From assembly GCA_900551665.1 (NCBI GenBank), contig URWW01000037.1, positions 1-16,045 on the forward strand: 16,045 bases of DNA. Reading direction: 5' to 3'. The notes under the pieces were generated by a model. That model did not search any database and was not told the DNA's origin. It worked only from the letters and a program-made list of their open reading frames with translations. The translations under genes and the position numbers were made by a program. How positions within the stretch are numbered: position 1 is the stretch's first letter; each line of letters opens with the position of its first letter. Below, in pieces: positions 5,621-12,959 of the stretch. The stretch comes from an uncultured Collinsella sp. GTDB lineage: Bacteria; Actinomycetota; Coriobacteriia; Coriobacteriales; Coriobacteriaceae.

Positions 5621-8353
5621 GTGACTACGATGCAGCGCGTGTACAAATTCGGTGGCGGCGTGGCCTCGCCCGACGTGACCGAGGGCGACGCCTCGAAAAA
5701 TTACATCCTCGGCGGCAAGGGCGCTAACCTCGCCGAGATGTGCCGTATCGGCCTTCCCGTGCCTCCGGGCTTTACCATCACGTGCCAGACCTGCGTCGAG
5801 TATGACGAGGCGGGGAACAGCTGGCCCGATGGCGCCCTCGACGAGATCGAGGCGGCGACGCGCGATCTTGAGGCTCGCATGGGAAAGCGCCTGGGAGATG
5901 CTGAGGATCCGCTGCTCGTCTCGGTCCGCTCCGGAGCTCCGTTCTCCATGCCGGGCATGATGGACACCGTGTTGAACCTCGGCCTCAACGATGAATCCGT
6001 GATGGGCCTCATCGCCCAGACCGACAACCCCCACTTCGCATGGGATTCGTACCGCAGGTTCATCCAGATGTTCTCCAACGTGGTGCTGGGTATCGATGCC
6101 GACCTGTTCGAGAACGCCATCGCCGAGCGACGCCTGATCGCCGGTGTCCGCACCGATGCCGAGCTCTCCGATGAAGATCTCCGCGATCTTGTCGACGAGT
6201 TCAAGGCGATTTTCGCCCGAGAGGTCGATGCTGGCGCGTATCCCGAGCTCGTCGTGGACGGGACTGTCACCTTCCCCGCAGATCCCCGCCTTCAGCTTCG
6301 CTTGGCCATCCAGGCCGTGTTCGGCAGCTGGATGAATGAGCGCGCCTGCATCTACCGCCAGCGCAACCGCATCCCCGACGATCTCGGCACCGCCGTAAAC
6401 GTCCAGGTCATGGTATTCGGCAACAAGGGGGAGACTTCCGCGACCGGCGTCGCGTTCACGCGCGACCCCGCTTGCGGCGCTCGGGGAACCTATGGCGACT
6501 TCCTCGTGAATGCGCAGGGCGAGGACGTTGTCGCCGGCATCCGCAACACCGAGCCCATCTCCGATCTCGCCAGCGTCCCTGGCCTGGAGGAGGCTGCGGC
6601 CGAGCTTGACCGCGTCTTCGGTATCCTTGAGGGCCATTATCGCGATATGTGCGACATCGAGTTCACCATCGAGCAGGGCAAGCTTTGGATGCTGCAGACG
6701 CGTGCAGGCAAGCGCACGGCTGCAGCGGCGTTGCGCATTGCGATCGACATGGTCGAGGAGGGGCTCATCTCCCGCGATGAGGCGCTTATGCGCATCGATC
6801 CCTCTCAGCTCGATCAGCTCTTGCATCCTCAGTTCGACACCACCGCCGCCGTCGACGTGCTTGCGCGCGGCCTCAACGCGAGCCCCGGAGCCGCCGTGGG
6901 CGAGATTGTCTTTTCCTCCGATGACGCCGTCGCCGTTCATGAGGCCGGGCGCCCCGCAATCCTTGTGCGCTGGGAGACAAACCCCGATGACCTCAAGGGC
7001 ATGGTCGCCGCCGAGGGTATCTTGACGAGCCATGGCGGGAAGACGAGCCATGCCGCCGTTATCGCGCGCGGCATGGGGACGCCGTGCGTGTGCGGTGTCG
7101 AGAGCTTCCGCATCGATGCCGCCGCGAAAGAAGTCCACGTCTTGGGTACCGATATCGTGCTGCACGAAGGCGATGTCATCTCCATCGACGGCGGTCAGGG
7201 CATCGTTGTCGCCGGCGCGGTCCCGCTGGTCAAGCCCGAGCTGACCGGAGACCTTGACACCGTTCTCAACTGGGCGGACGAGGTTCGCCTCGATGAGTCC
7301 CACGGGCGCGGCTACCACGTGCGCGTCAACGCCGATAACCCAGAGGATGCCGAACTCGCCCTTGAGTTCGGTGCCGAGGCCATCGGCCTGTGCCGCACGG
7401 AGCATATGTTCCTCGGCGATCGCAAGCAGATCATCCAGTCCTTCATCCTCTCCGATGATGCCGATGTGCGCGCCAAGGCGCTCGAGGACCTGCTCGCCGT
7501 CCAAACTGAGGACTTCGTCGCCATGCTGCGCTCCATGACCGGACGCGCCATGGTCATCCGGCTCATCGATCCGCCGCTGCATGAATTCCTCGACGACCCT
7601 CGTGAGCTTGCCGTTAAAATCGCGCGCAAAGAGGCTCTGGGCCAGGACGTTTCCGATGACCGCGAGCGCCTGCGCCTCATCGACGGGATGATGGAGTCCA
7701 ACCCCATGCTTGGCCTTCGCGGCGTGCGACTTTCCATCGTCTATGCCGACCTTCCGTTGATGCAGGTGCGCGCCGTCGCGTCCGCCGCCGCCCGCCTCAA
7801 GCTCGAGGGCTTTGATCCGCGCCCCGAGATCATGATTCCGCTCGTTTCCATCACCGAGGAGCATGTACAGACCCGTGCGGTCGCCGAGCGCGTCATCATG
7901 GATGTCGAGGCGGAGTACGGCGTGAAACTCGACATTCCCATTGGAACCATGATCGAGTTGCCGCGCGCTTGCCTGGTCGCCGACGAGATCGCAGTCCATG
8001 CCGACTTCTTCTGCTTCGGTACGAACGATCTCACGCAGACGACCTTCGGCTTCTCGCGAGACGACGCCGAGGCCAAATTTCTTCCCGCCTATTTGCATGA
8101 GAAGGTACTGGCTGCAAATCCCTTCGAGACCGTCGATCCCGCCGTCCTCGAACTGGTGAAGATGGCCGTCGACAAGGGTCGTGCCGTCACGCCCGAAATG
8201 CATTTCGGCGTCTGCGGTGAGCACGGCGGCGACCCGACGTCGATCGTCGACTTCTTCAACACGGCAGGCGTGGACTATGTGAGCTGCTCTCCGTATCGCG
8301 TCCCGCTCGCTCGACTCGCGGCCGCACGCGCCAAGCTCATCTCCGCTCGCTAA
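5621..8353 (+). CDS. ppdK: Pyruvate, phosphate dikinase
   Basis: PPDK interconverts ATP + Pi + pyruvate and AMP + PPi + phosphoenolpyruvate. In fermentative anaerobes it can run toward pyruvate as a PPi-saving glycolytic step or toward PEP for gluconeogenesis. The GTG at 5621 is chosen because AGGGGG (5610-5615) is 5 nt upstream; the ATG at 5630 would be too far from it. The 910 residues are slightly longer than the roughly 875 of the Clostridium symbiosum enzyme. N-terminal nucleotide-binding domain: LGGKGANLAEM (Lys33) and SVRSGAPFSMPGMMDTVLNLG. Central phosphohistidine domain: LTSHGGKTSHAAVIARGMG with catalytic His477 and regulatory Thr475. C-terminal PEP/pyruvate barrel: GLCRTEHMF, GTNDLTQTTFGFSRDD and GVCGEHGGDP with catalytic Cys865. 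All key residues are present. Its modifier is the gene directly upstream, and an intrinsic terminator follows. Confidence 0.98.
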   Translation: MTTMQRVYKFGGGVASPDVTEGDASKNYILGGKGANLAEMCRIGLPVPPGFTITCQTCVEYDEAGNSWPDGALDEIEAATRDLEARMGKRLGDAEDPLLVSVRSGAPFSMPGMMDTVLNLGLNDESVMGLIAQTDNPHFAWDSYRRFIQMFSNVVLGIDADLFENAIAERRLIAGVRTDAELSDEDLRDLVDEFKAIFAREVDAGAYPELVVDGTVTFPADPRLQLRLAIQAVFGSWMNERACIYRQRNRIPDDLGTAVNVQVMVFGNKGETSATGVAFTRDPACGARGTYGDFLVNAQGEDVVAGIRNTEPISDLASVPGLEEAAAELDRVFGILEGHYRDMCDIEFTIEQGKLWMLQTRAGKRTAAAALRIAIDMVEEGLISRDEALMRIDPSQLDQLLHPQFDTTAAVDVLARGLNASPGAAVGEIVFSSDDAVAVHEAGRPAILVRWETNPDDLKGMVAAEGILTSHGGKTSHAAVIARGMGTPCVCGVESFRIDAAAKEVHVLGTDIVLHEGDVISIDGGQGIVVAGAVPLVKPELTGDLDTVLNWADEVRLDESHGRGYHVRVNADNPEDAELALEFGAEAIGLCRTEHMFLGDRKQIIQSFILSDDADVRAKALEDLLAVQTEDFVAMLRSMTGRAMVIRLIDPPLHEFLDDPRELAVKIARKEALGQDVSDDRERLRLIDGMMESNPMLGLRGVRLSIVYADLPLMQVRAVASAAARLKLEGFDPRPEIMIPLVSITEEHVQTRAVAERVIMDVEAEYGVKLDIPIGTMIELPRACLVADEIAVHADFFCFGTNDLTQTTFGFSRDDAEAKFLPAYLHEKVLAANPFETVDPAVLELVKMAVDKGRAVTPEMHFGVCGEHGGDPTSIVDFFNTAGVDYVSCSPYRVPLARLAAARAKLISAR

Positions 8354-8386
8354 CGGCGCGAACCGACATTCGACCCCCTTTATTCG

Positions 8387-8419
8387 CGGTGGCTGCATTC
8401 GTGCGGCCACCGTACTTTT
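8387..8419 (+). terminator. Strong intrinsic terminator after ppdK
   Basis: Arms 8387-8397 (CGGTGGCTGCA) and 8402-8412 (TGCGGCCACCG) pair over 11 bp with one internal G-U, capped by a TTCG loop (UUCG in RNA, an especially stable tetraloop). TACTTTT (8413-8419) follows. It begins 34 nt after the ppdK stop and separates the PPDK unit from the rnj operon. Confidence 0.92.
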
Positions 8420-8431
8420 GGTGTACTTTCG

Positions 8432-8460
8432 TTCACATGCAATCGAATGGATACAATAAT
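8432..8460 (+). promoter_or_regulatory. Promoter of the rnj operon
   Basis: TTCACA (8432-8437, 5 of 6 of TTGACA) is followed after exactly 17 nt by AATAAT (8455-8460, 5 of 6 of TATAAT). An overlapping TACAAT (8452-8457) is an alternative -10. The element sits directly after the ppdK terminator and in front of the rnj-ftsK gene run, where a promoter is required. Predicted initiation is around 8466-8468, which coincides with an ATG at 8467. Confidence 0.7.
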
Positions 8461-8550
8461 TTCCGTATGCGTGTACCCACCTCGTCGCATATGACTTTGA
8501 ATTGCGCGGCGGCATCGACCGTCGTTTTCGTTATCGTGCAATCGAAAGGA
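8438..8550 (+). repeat. Imperfect 14-nt direct repeat flanking the rnj leader
   Basis: TGCAATCGAATGGA (8438-8451, between -35 and -10) recurs as TGCAATCGAAAGGA (8537-8550) with 13 of 14 identities. The second copy includes the AAGGA core of the rnj ribosome-binding site. The copies are 99 nt apart. Function is unknown. Confidence 0.5.
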
Positions 8551-8580
8551 GCCACATCAGTCTATGGCAACCAACAATAA
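8467..8580 (+). CDS. Putative 37-residue leader ORF overlapping the rnj start (unrecognised)
   Basis: An open frame begins with ATG at 8467, 6 nt after the predicted -10, and ends with TAA at 8578-8580, 17 nt inside rnj and in a different frame. The peptide starts MRVPTSSHMTLNCAAAS, contains a short hydrophobic run VVFVIV, and ends SVYGNQQ. No ribosome-binding site precedes it, so translation would have to be leaderless, a mode established in actinobacteria such as mycobacteria. A second in-frame ATG at 8491 is possible. The frame spans the hairpin at 8507-8524. I recognise no family. It may be a regulatory leader peptide, or an incidental frame with no product. Confidence 0.3.
   Translation: MRVPTSSHMTLNCAAASTVVFVIVQSKGATSVYGNQQ
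8507..8528 (+). terminator. Terminator-like hairpin in the rnj leader (possible attenuator)
   Basis: CGGCGG (8507-8512) pairs with CCGTCG (8519-8524) over 6 bp including one G-U, with a CATCGA loop, followed by TTTT (8525-8528) and a T-rich stretch. An upstream CGTCGC (8483-8488) could instead pair with GCGGCG (8506-8511), giving a mutually exclusive alternative fold. The element lies between the rnj promoter and its start codon, so it would act on rnj and the downstream operon. The stem is short, so the call is tentative. Confidence 0.4.
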
Positions 8581-10243
8581 GAAATCTAACGTGACGCTCA
8601 AGGTCATCCCCCTGGGCGGCCTTGACGGCATTGGCAAGAACATGACCGCCTTCGAGTGCGGCGATGACATGGTGCTCGTCGATGCCGGCCTCATGTTCCC
8701 CGACGACAACCAGCCCGGCATCGACCTCGTCCTGCCGGACTACACCTACGTTCTCGAGAATGAGCACAAGCTTCGCGGCATCATCATCACCCATGGCCAT
8801 GAGGATCATACGGGTGCGCTGCCGTACCTCCTGCAGGACCTCAACAACAAGGTGCCGATTTTCTCCAGCAAGCTCACCCTCGGCTTCATCGAGGGAAAGC
8901 TTTCCGAGTTCCGCATCCGTGCGCCCAAGTTCCGCGAGGTCAAGGGCGGCAGCCACGTCAATCTCGGCTGCTTCTCCATCGAGTTTTTCTCCACGACGCA
9001 CTCCATCCCCGGCGCGCTCGGCGTGTTCCTGAAGACCCCGGCCGGCACCGTTGTCCATACCGGCGACTTCAAGCTCGACCAGACCCCGATCGACGGTGTC
9101 ACCCCCGACTACGGTGCGCTTGCTAAGTTCGGTAAGCAGGGCGTCGACCTGCTCATGTCCGACTCCACCAACGCCACTGTCCCTGGCTTCACCAAGTCCG
9201 AGGCGGAGGTCGGTCCTTCGATTCTCCATGCGATCAAGAACGCCAAGGGTCGCGTCTTCGTCGCCTCCTTCTCCAGCCACATCCACCGCTTGCAGCAGAT
9301 CTGCGATGCGGCCAAGAAGTGCAATCGCAAGATCGTCGTCACCGGCCGCTCGATGCTCACCAACACGCGTGTCGCACGTGAGCTCGGCTACCTGAAGGTC
9401 GACGAGAACGACCTGCTCGATGCGTTCGAGATCAACGGCATCCCCGAGGATAAGCTCGTCGTCATGTGCACCGGTTCGCAGGGTGAGCCGCTCTCCGCTC
9501 TTTCCCGTATGGCCAACGGTGAGCATAAGACGCTGTCCATCCACGAGGGCGATACGGTTATCATCTCCGCAACCCCGGTTCCGGGTAACGAGAAGGCCGT
9601 CCAGCAGGTCGTGAACAGCCTGGCCAAGCTCGGCTGCGATGTGTACGACAAGAGCCGCGCCCTGGTGCACGTCTCCGGCCACGCCAGCCAGGAGGAGCTC
9701 AAGCTCATGCTCGCTCTCACCAAGCCGAGCTACTTCATGCCCGTCCACGGTGAGGCCGTGCATCTGCGCGCGCACGCCGCGCTCGGCCAGAAGATGGGCG
9801 TCCCTGCCAAGAACATCTTCGTGATCGACAACGGTGATTCCCTCGAGATGCGCGACGGCGTCGTCAAGCGCGGCCGCTCCGTCGAGTCCGGCGTCGTGTA
9901 CGTCGACGGCCTGCGCATCGGCGATACCGATCCGATCGTCCTGCGCGACCGTCAGAAGCTCGCGAGCGACGGCATGGTGACGGTTGTTGCCATGCTCGAC
10001 ATGAAGCGTAAGAAGATCGGGGATCTTGAGTTTTCCGGTCGCGGCGTCTCGTTCCCCATCGACGACCAGTTCTCCGCCGATGCCTCAGCCGCCATCCAGC
10101 GCGCCATTGAGAAGGGCAAGTTCAACTTCTCGAGCTCCGGTACGGATGCCATCCGCAAGGCCGTGCGCGATGCCCTCTCGAATTACATTTGGAACAACAA
10201 CCGCACGCGACCGATGATCATCCCGGTCGTTATGGAGGTGTAG
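8564..10243 (+). CDS. rnj: Ribonuclease J
   Basis: Ribonuclease J is a metallo-beta-lactamase/beta-CASP ribonuclease with 5'-3' exonuclease and endonuclease activity in mRNA decay and rRNA maturation. The ATG at 8564 gives 559 residues, near B. subtilis RnjA (555), and no other in-frame start is close. AAAGGAG (8545-8551) lies 12 nt upstream, longer than usual. Motifs: HGHEDH (77-82, two-zinc site), STTHSIPGALG, VVHTGDFKLDQ, LLMSDSTNA, then the beta-CASP segment with VFVASFSSHIHRLQQ, VVMCTGSQGEPLSAL, VHVSGHAS and FMPVHGE. All zinc-binding and catalytic motifs look intact. The stop is 1 nt from the ftsK TTG. The rnj-ftsK order is common in actinobacteria. Confidence 0.97.
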   Translation: MATNNKKSNVTLKVIPLGGLDGIGKNMTAFECGDDMVLVDAGLMFPDDNQPGIDLVLPDYTYVLENEHKLRGIIITHGHEDHTGALPYLLQDLNNKVPIFSSKLTLGFIEGKLSEFRIRAPKFREVKGGSHVNLGCFSIEFFSTTHSIPGALGVFLKTPAGTVVHTGDFKLDQTPIDGVTPDYGALAKFGKQGVDLLMSDSTNATVPGFTKSEAEVGPSILHAIKNAKGRVFVASFSSHIHRLQQICDAAKKCNRKIVVTGRSMLTNTRVARELGYLKVDENDLLDAFEINGIPEDKLVVMCTGSQGEPLSALSRMANGEHKTLSIHEGDTVIISATPVPGNEKAVQQVVNSLAKLGCDVYDKSRALVHVSGHASQEELKLMLALTKPSYFMPVHGEAVHLRAHAALGQKMGVPAKNIFVIDNGDSLEMRDGVVKRGRSVESGVVYVDGLRIGDTDPIVLRDRQKLASDGMVTVVAMLDMKRKKIGDLEFSGRGVSFPIDDQFSADASAAIQRAIEKGKFNFSSSGTDAIRKAVRDALSNYIWNNNRTRPMIIPVVMEV

Positions 10244-10244
10244 G

Positions 10245-12959
10245 TTGGCCCGCTCAGCCAATTCATCTGCAAAGAAATCTCCGGCACGTAAGAACAAGCA
10301 AGGGGCGGCCTCCTCGGCCGCCCCGCGCGGTCTGCGGGCCAACGAGGGCCGTGCTCCCGTTTCCGAGCGCGCCTTCGATTCGCTCATGGACGATACCGCT
10401 GGCCGCGACATCGCCGGTATCGCGATCGCCGTGGTCGCCGTGGTGTCGTTCATCGCCGTAGTCTCGCCTACGAGCGCGCCCGTCTCCAACGCCATCGCCG
10501 GGTTTTACCACCTGGGCTTCGGCCTGGGCGCCTATGTGCTGCCGTTTGCCTTGCTCATATTCGCCGCCGGTCTTTTCCTGCGCGACCGCGCACCCCTCAA
10601 CGCCCGCACGCTTTTAGGGGGTTCGCTCATCCTGCTGGGCGTGTTGGCCATCCTGTCGCTCATGGTTCCGGGCACCGAATTCGCCACGTCAGCCATGTTC
10701 GAGGCAGAGGCACTCTCCGCCTCCGGTGGATATGTCGGTGCGTTCATCGCAAGCGCCCTTCAGCAGGCCCTCGGCAAAACCATCTCTCTCGTGGTGCTTA
10801 TCGGTCTCATTATCGTCGGCTTTGTTGTGATCGGATTTTCGGTCAGCTCCTTTATGCGCGCGGCCGCCGATCGTGCCCGCGTGCTCGCGGAGCGTCGACG
10901 CGTCAATGTGAACGATGCTCCCTGGGGCGATGAGAGCGCACTGCAGCCCGCACAGGGGTGTGCGGCGTTCGGCGGGGCCGCTGTTCAGGGCAACCTGTTC
11001 GACGATGCTGGCGCCGCCGAGACGACTTTCCTGGGGAACCGCGAGACCACGGTGCTGGATTCCGCTTCCCGGGCGTCTACCCCTGCAATCGAAGATGAGC
11101 CGGATCGCGATGAGGACCCCTTCGTCGATCTGAGCGGCCAGCTCGCGGTCGAGCGTGCTGAGACCACGCTCATTCCCGTGCCCGACCGTTTTGACAGCGT
11201 CGATGTACCGGTCAAAGCCGATGGGGGAGAGGCACCTTCTGCTACGAACGATTCGCTGGTTGATGACGAGGAGATCCCTCCCTTCGATATGGATGATGCG
11301 GCACCCTCCGTCGTAAAGACCGCAGACGGCCCGCGCGAGATCCCGTCCTTCCTCAAGAGCCATGCTCCCGCCCCCAGTTCCGACGGTGCGGCCAAGGAGG
11401 CGCGCCCTGCAAAGGCGAGCGCCCCTGCCGCGACCGATTCGGAAGTGCCCGAGGATGGCCAGCTTCAACTGCCCCCGCTTAGCATGCTCCGCCACAATCC
11501 GCATTGCGCCGTCGCCGCCTCCTCGGACAAGGAGCTCGAGCAGACTGCAAACTCCCTGCAATCCACGTTGAACGAGTTTGGGCTCCACTCCCGCGTCGTT
11601 GGATGGATTTCCGGTCCCACCGTGACCACGTTCAAGGTCCAGCCGGGCGAGGGTGAGCGCGTCAGCCGCATCTCCAATCTCGAGGACGATATCGCGTTGT
11701 CTCTCGCCGCGCAGTCGGTTCGCATCTTCGCGCCGATTCCCGGCACCTCGCTCGTGGGAATCGAGATTCCCAACGCCAAGCGCCAAAACGTCAATCTCGG
11801 CGATGTTTTGCCCTATGTTCAGGGCGGACCGCTCGAGCTTGCCATCGGCCGCGACGCGGAGGGCCAGCCTATCGTCGCCGACCTCGCGAAGATGCCCCAC
11901 CTTCTCATCGCCGGCACCACTGGCTCCGGTAAGTCCGTCATGATCAACTCCATCATCATGGCGCTGCTCATGAGGAGCCTTCCCGAGGACGTTCGGCTCA
12001 TCATGGTCGATCCCAAGCGCGTCGAGCTTTCCGGCTATAACGGCTTGCCGCACCTGTACGTCCCGGTTGTCACCGAGCCCAAGCAGGCGGCGAGCGCCCT
12101 GCAGTGGGCGGTGTCCGAGATGGAGCGACGCCTCAAGGTCTTCGAGCGCATCGGCGTCCGCAAGATCTCGACTTTCAACGAAAAGCAGGCTGCCGGCGAG
12201 TTCGACCATTACGACAATCCGCCCGCCAAGATGCCCTACCTCGTCATCATCATCGACGAGCTCTCCGACCTCATGATGGTCGCCGGGAAGGATGTCGAGG
12301 CGAGCATCGTTCGCATCGCACAGCTCGGCCGTGCGGCGGGCATCCATCTCATCGTGGCCACCCAGCGCCCGAGCTCCAATGTCGTGACCGGCCTCATCAA
12401 GGCGAACATCACCAACCGCATCGCCTTCAACGTCGCCACCGGCATCGACAGCCGCGTCATCATCGACCAGATGGGCGCCGAGAAGCTCACCGGCTACGGA
12501 GACATGCTGTTCTCCAAGGTCGACTGGGGCAAGCCCAAGCGCATCCAGGGATGCTTCGTGTCCGATGACGAGATCAACGGTGTCGTCGATTTCGTCAAGG
12601 AGCAGGGCGCGCCCGATTACCACGAGGAGATTCTGTCTGCCGTTGCGCCGGCAACCATGTCCGGTGGGGGAGGGGGCGGCTTCTACAACGAAGCTCCCAC
12701 AGAGGAGGACCCGCTTTTGTGGGATGCCGCGAAGATCGTGGTCGAGTCGCAGCTCGGCTCCACCTCCGGTCTGCAACGCCGCCTCAAGGTCGGCTATGCG
12801 CGCGCCGGCCGCATCATGGATATGCTCGAGGAAAAGGGCATCGTCGGTCCGCCGGATGGCTCCAAGCCGCGCGAGGTGCTCTACGATGAGGAGGGGCTTG
12901 CGGCGTTGCGCGCCGTGGAGGAGCCTCTGTCTGAGGAAGAGATTTTTGGAGGGATGTAG
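10245..12959 (+). CDS. ftsK: FtsK/SpoIIIE-type DNA translocase
   Basis: FtsK is a septum-anchored hexameric ATPase that pumps chromosomal DNA during division and supports dimer resolution at dif. The TTG start at 10245 is supported by GGAGG (10234-10238) 6 nt upstream; the next ATG would remove the first 47 residues. The 904 residues comprise a basic cytoplasmic start, about four membrane segments (roughly 55-73, 92-112, 122-141, 179-200), an acidic low-complexity linker (about 215-405), and the motor. Walker A is GTTGSGKS (557-564) and Walker B is VIIIDE (667-672). The VDPKRVELSGYNGLPHL and ATQRPSSNVVTGLIK blocks are present. A six-Gly hinge (MSGGGGGGFYNE) leads to the C-terminal gamma winged helix (about 822-890, with LQRRLKVGYARAGRIMDMLEEKGIVG) that reads DNA polarity motifs. 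The gene abuts the RodZ-like gene downstream. Confidence 0.97.
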   Translation: MARSANSSAKKSPARKNKQGAASSAAPRGLRANEGRAPVSERAFDSLMDDTAGRDIAGIAIAVVAVVSFIAVVSPTSAPVSNAIAGFYHLGFGLGAYVLPFALLIFAAGLFLRDRAPLNARTLLGGSLILLGVLAILSLMVPGTEFATSAMFEAEALSASGGYVGAFIASALQQALGKTISLVVLIGLIIVGFVVIGFSVSSFMRAAADRARVLAERRRVNVNDAPWGDESALQPAQGCAAFGGAAVQGNLFDDAGAAETTFLGNRETTVLDSASRASTPAIEDEPDRDEDPFVDLSGQLAVERAETTLIPVPDRFDSVDVPVKADGGEAPSATNDSLVDDEEIPPFDMDDAAPSVVKTADGPREIPSFLKSHAPAPSSDGAAKEARPAKASAPAATDSEVPEDGQLQLPPLSMLRHNPHCAVAASSDKELEQTANSLQSTLNEFGLHSRVVGWISGPTVTTFKVQPGEGERVSRISNLEDDIALSLAAQSVRIFAPIPGTSLVGIEIPNAKRQNVNLGDVLPYVQGGPLELAIGRDAEGQPIVADLAKMPHLLIAGTTGSGKSVMINSIIMALLMRSLPEDVRLIMVDPKRVELSGYNGLPHLYVPVVTEPKQAASALQWAVSEMERRLKVFERIGVRKISTFNEKQAAGEFDHYDNPPAKMPYLVIIIDELSDLMMVAGKDVEASIVRIAQLGRAAGIHLIVATQRPSSNVVTGLIKANITNRIAFNVATGIDSRVIIDQMGAEKLTGYGDMLFSKVDWGKPKRIQGCFVSDDEINGVVDFVKEQGAPDYHEEILSAVAPATMSGGGGGGFYNEAPTEEDPLLWDAAKIVVESQLGSTSGLQRRLKVGYARAGRIMDMLEEKGIVGPPDGSKPREVLYDEEGLAALRAVEEPLSEEEIFGGM

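Noticed and set aside
5443..5727. 94-codon + strand frame running from the intergenic gap into ppdK
   Set aside because: No ribosome-binding site, a composition typical of an out-of-frame reading of GC-rich DNA, and a 107-nt overlap with the ppdK start.
5522..8515. 997-codon minus-strand frame over ppdK
   Set aside because: The same codon-phase artefact: ppdK contains no TTA, CTA or TCA codon. The frame also runs through a terminator and a promoter of the opposite strand.
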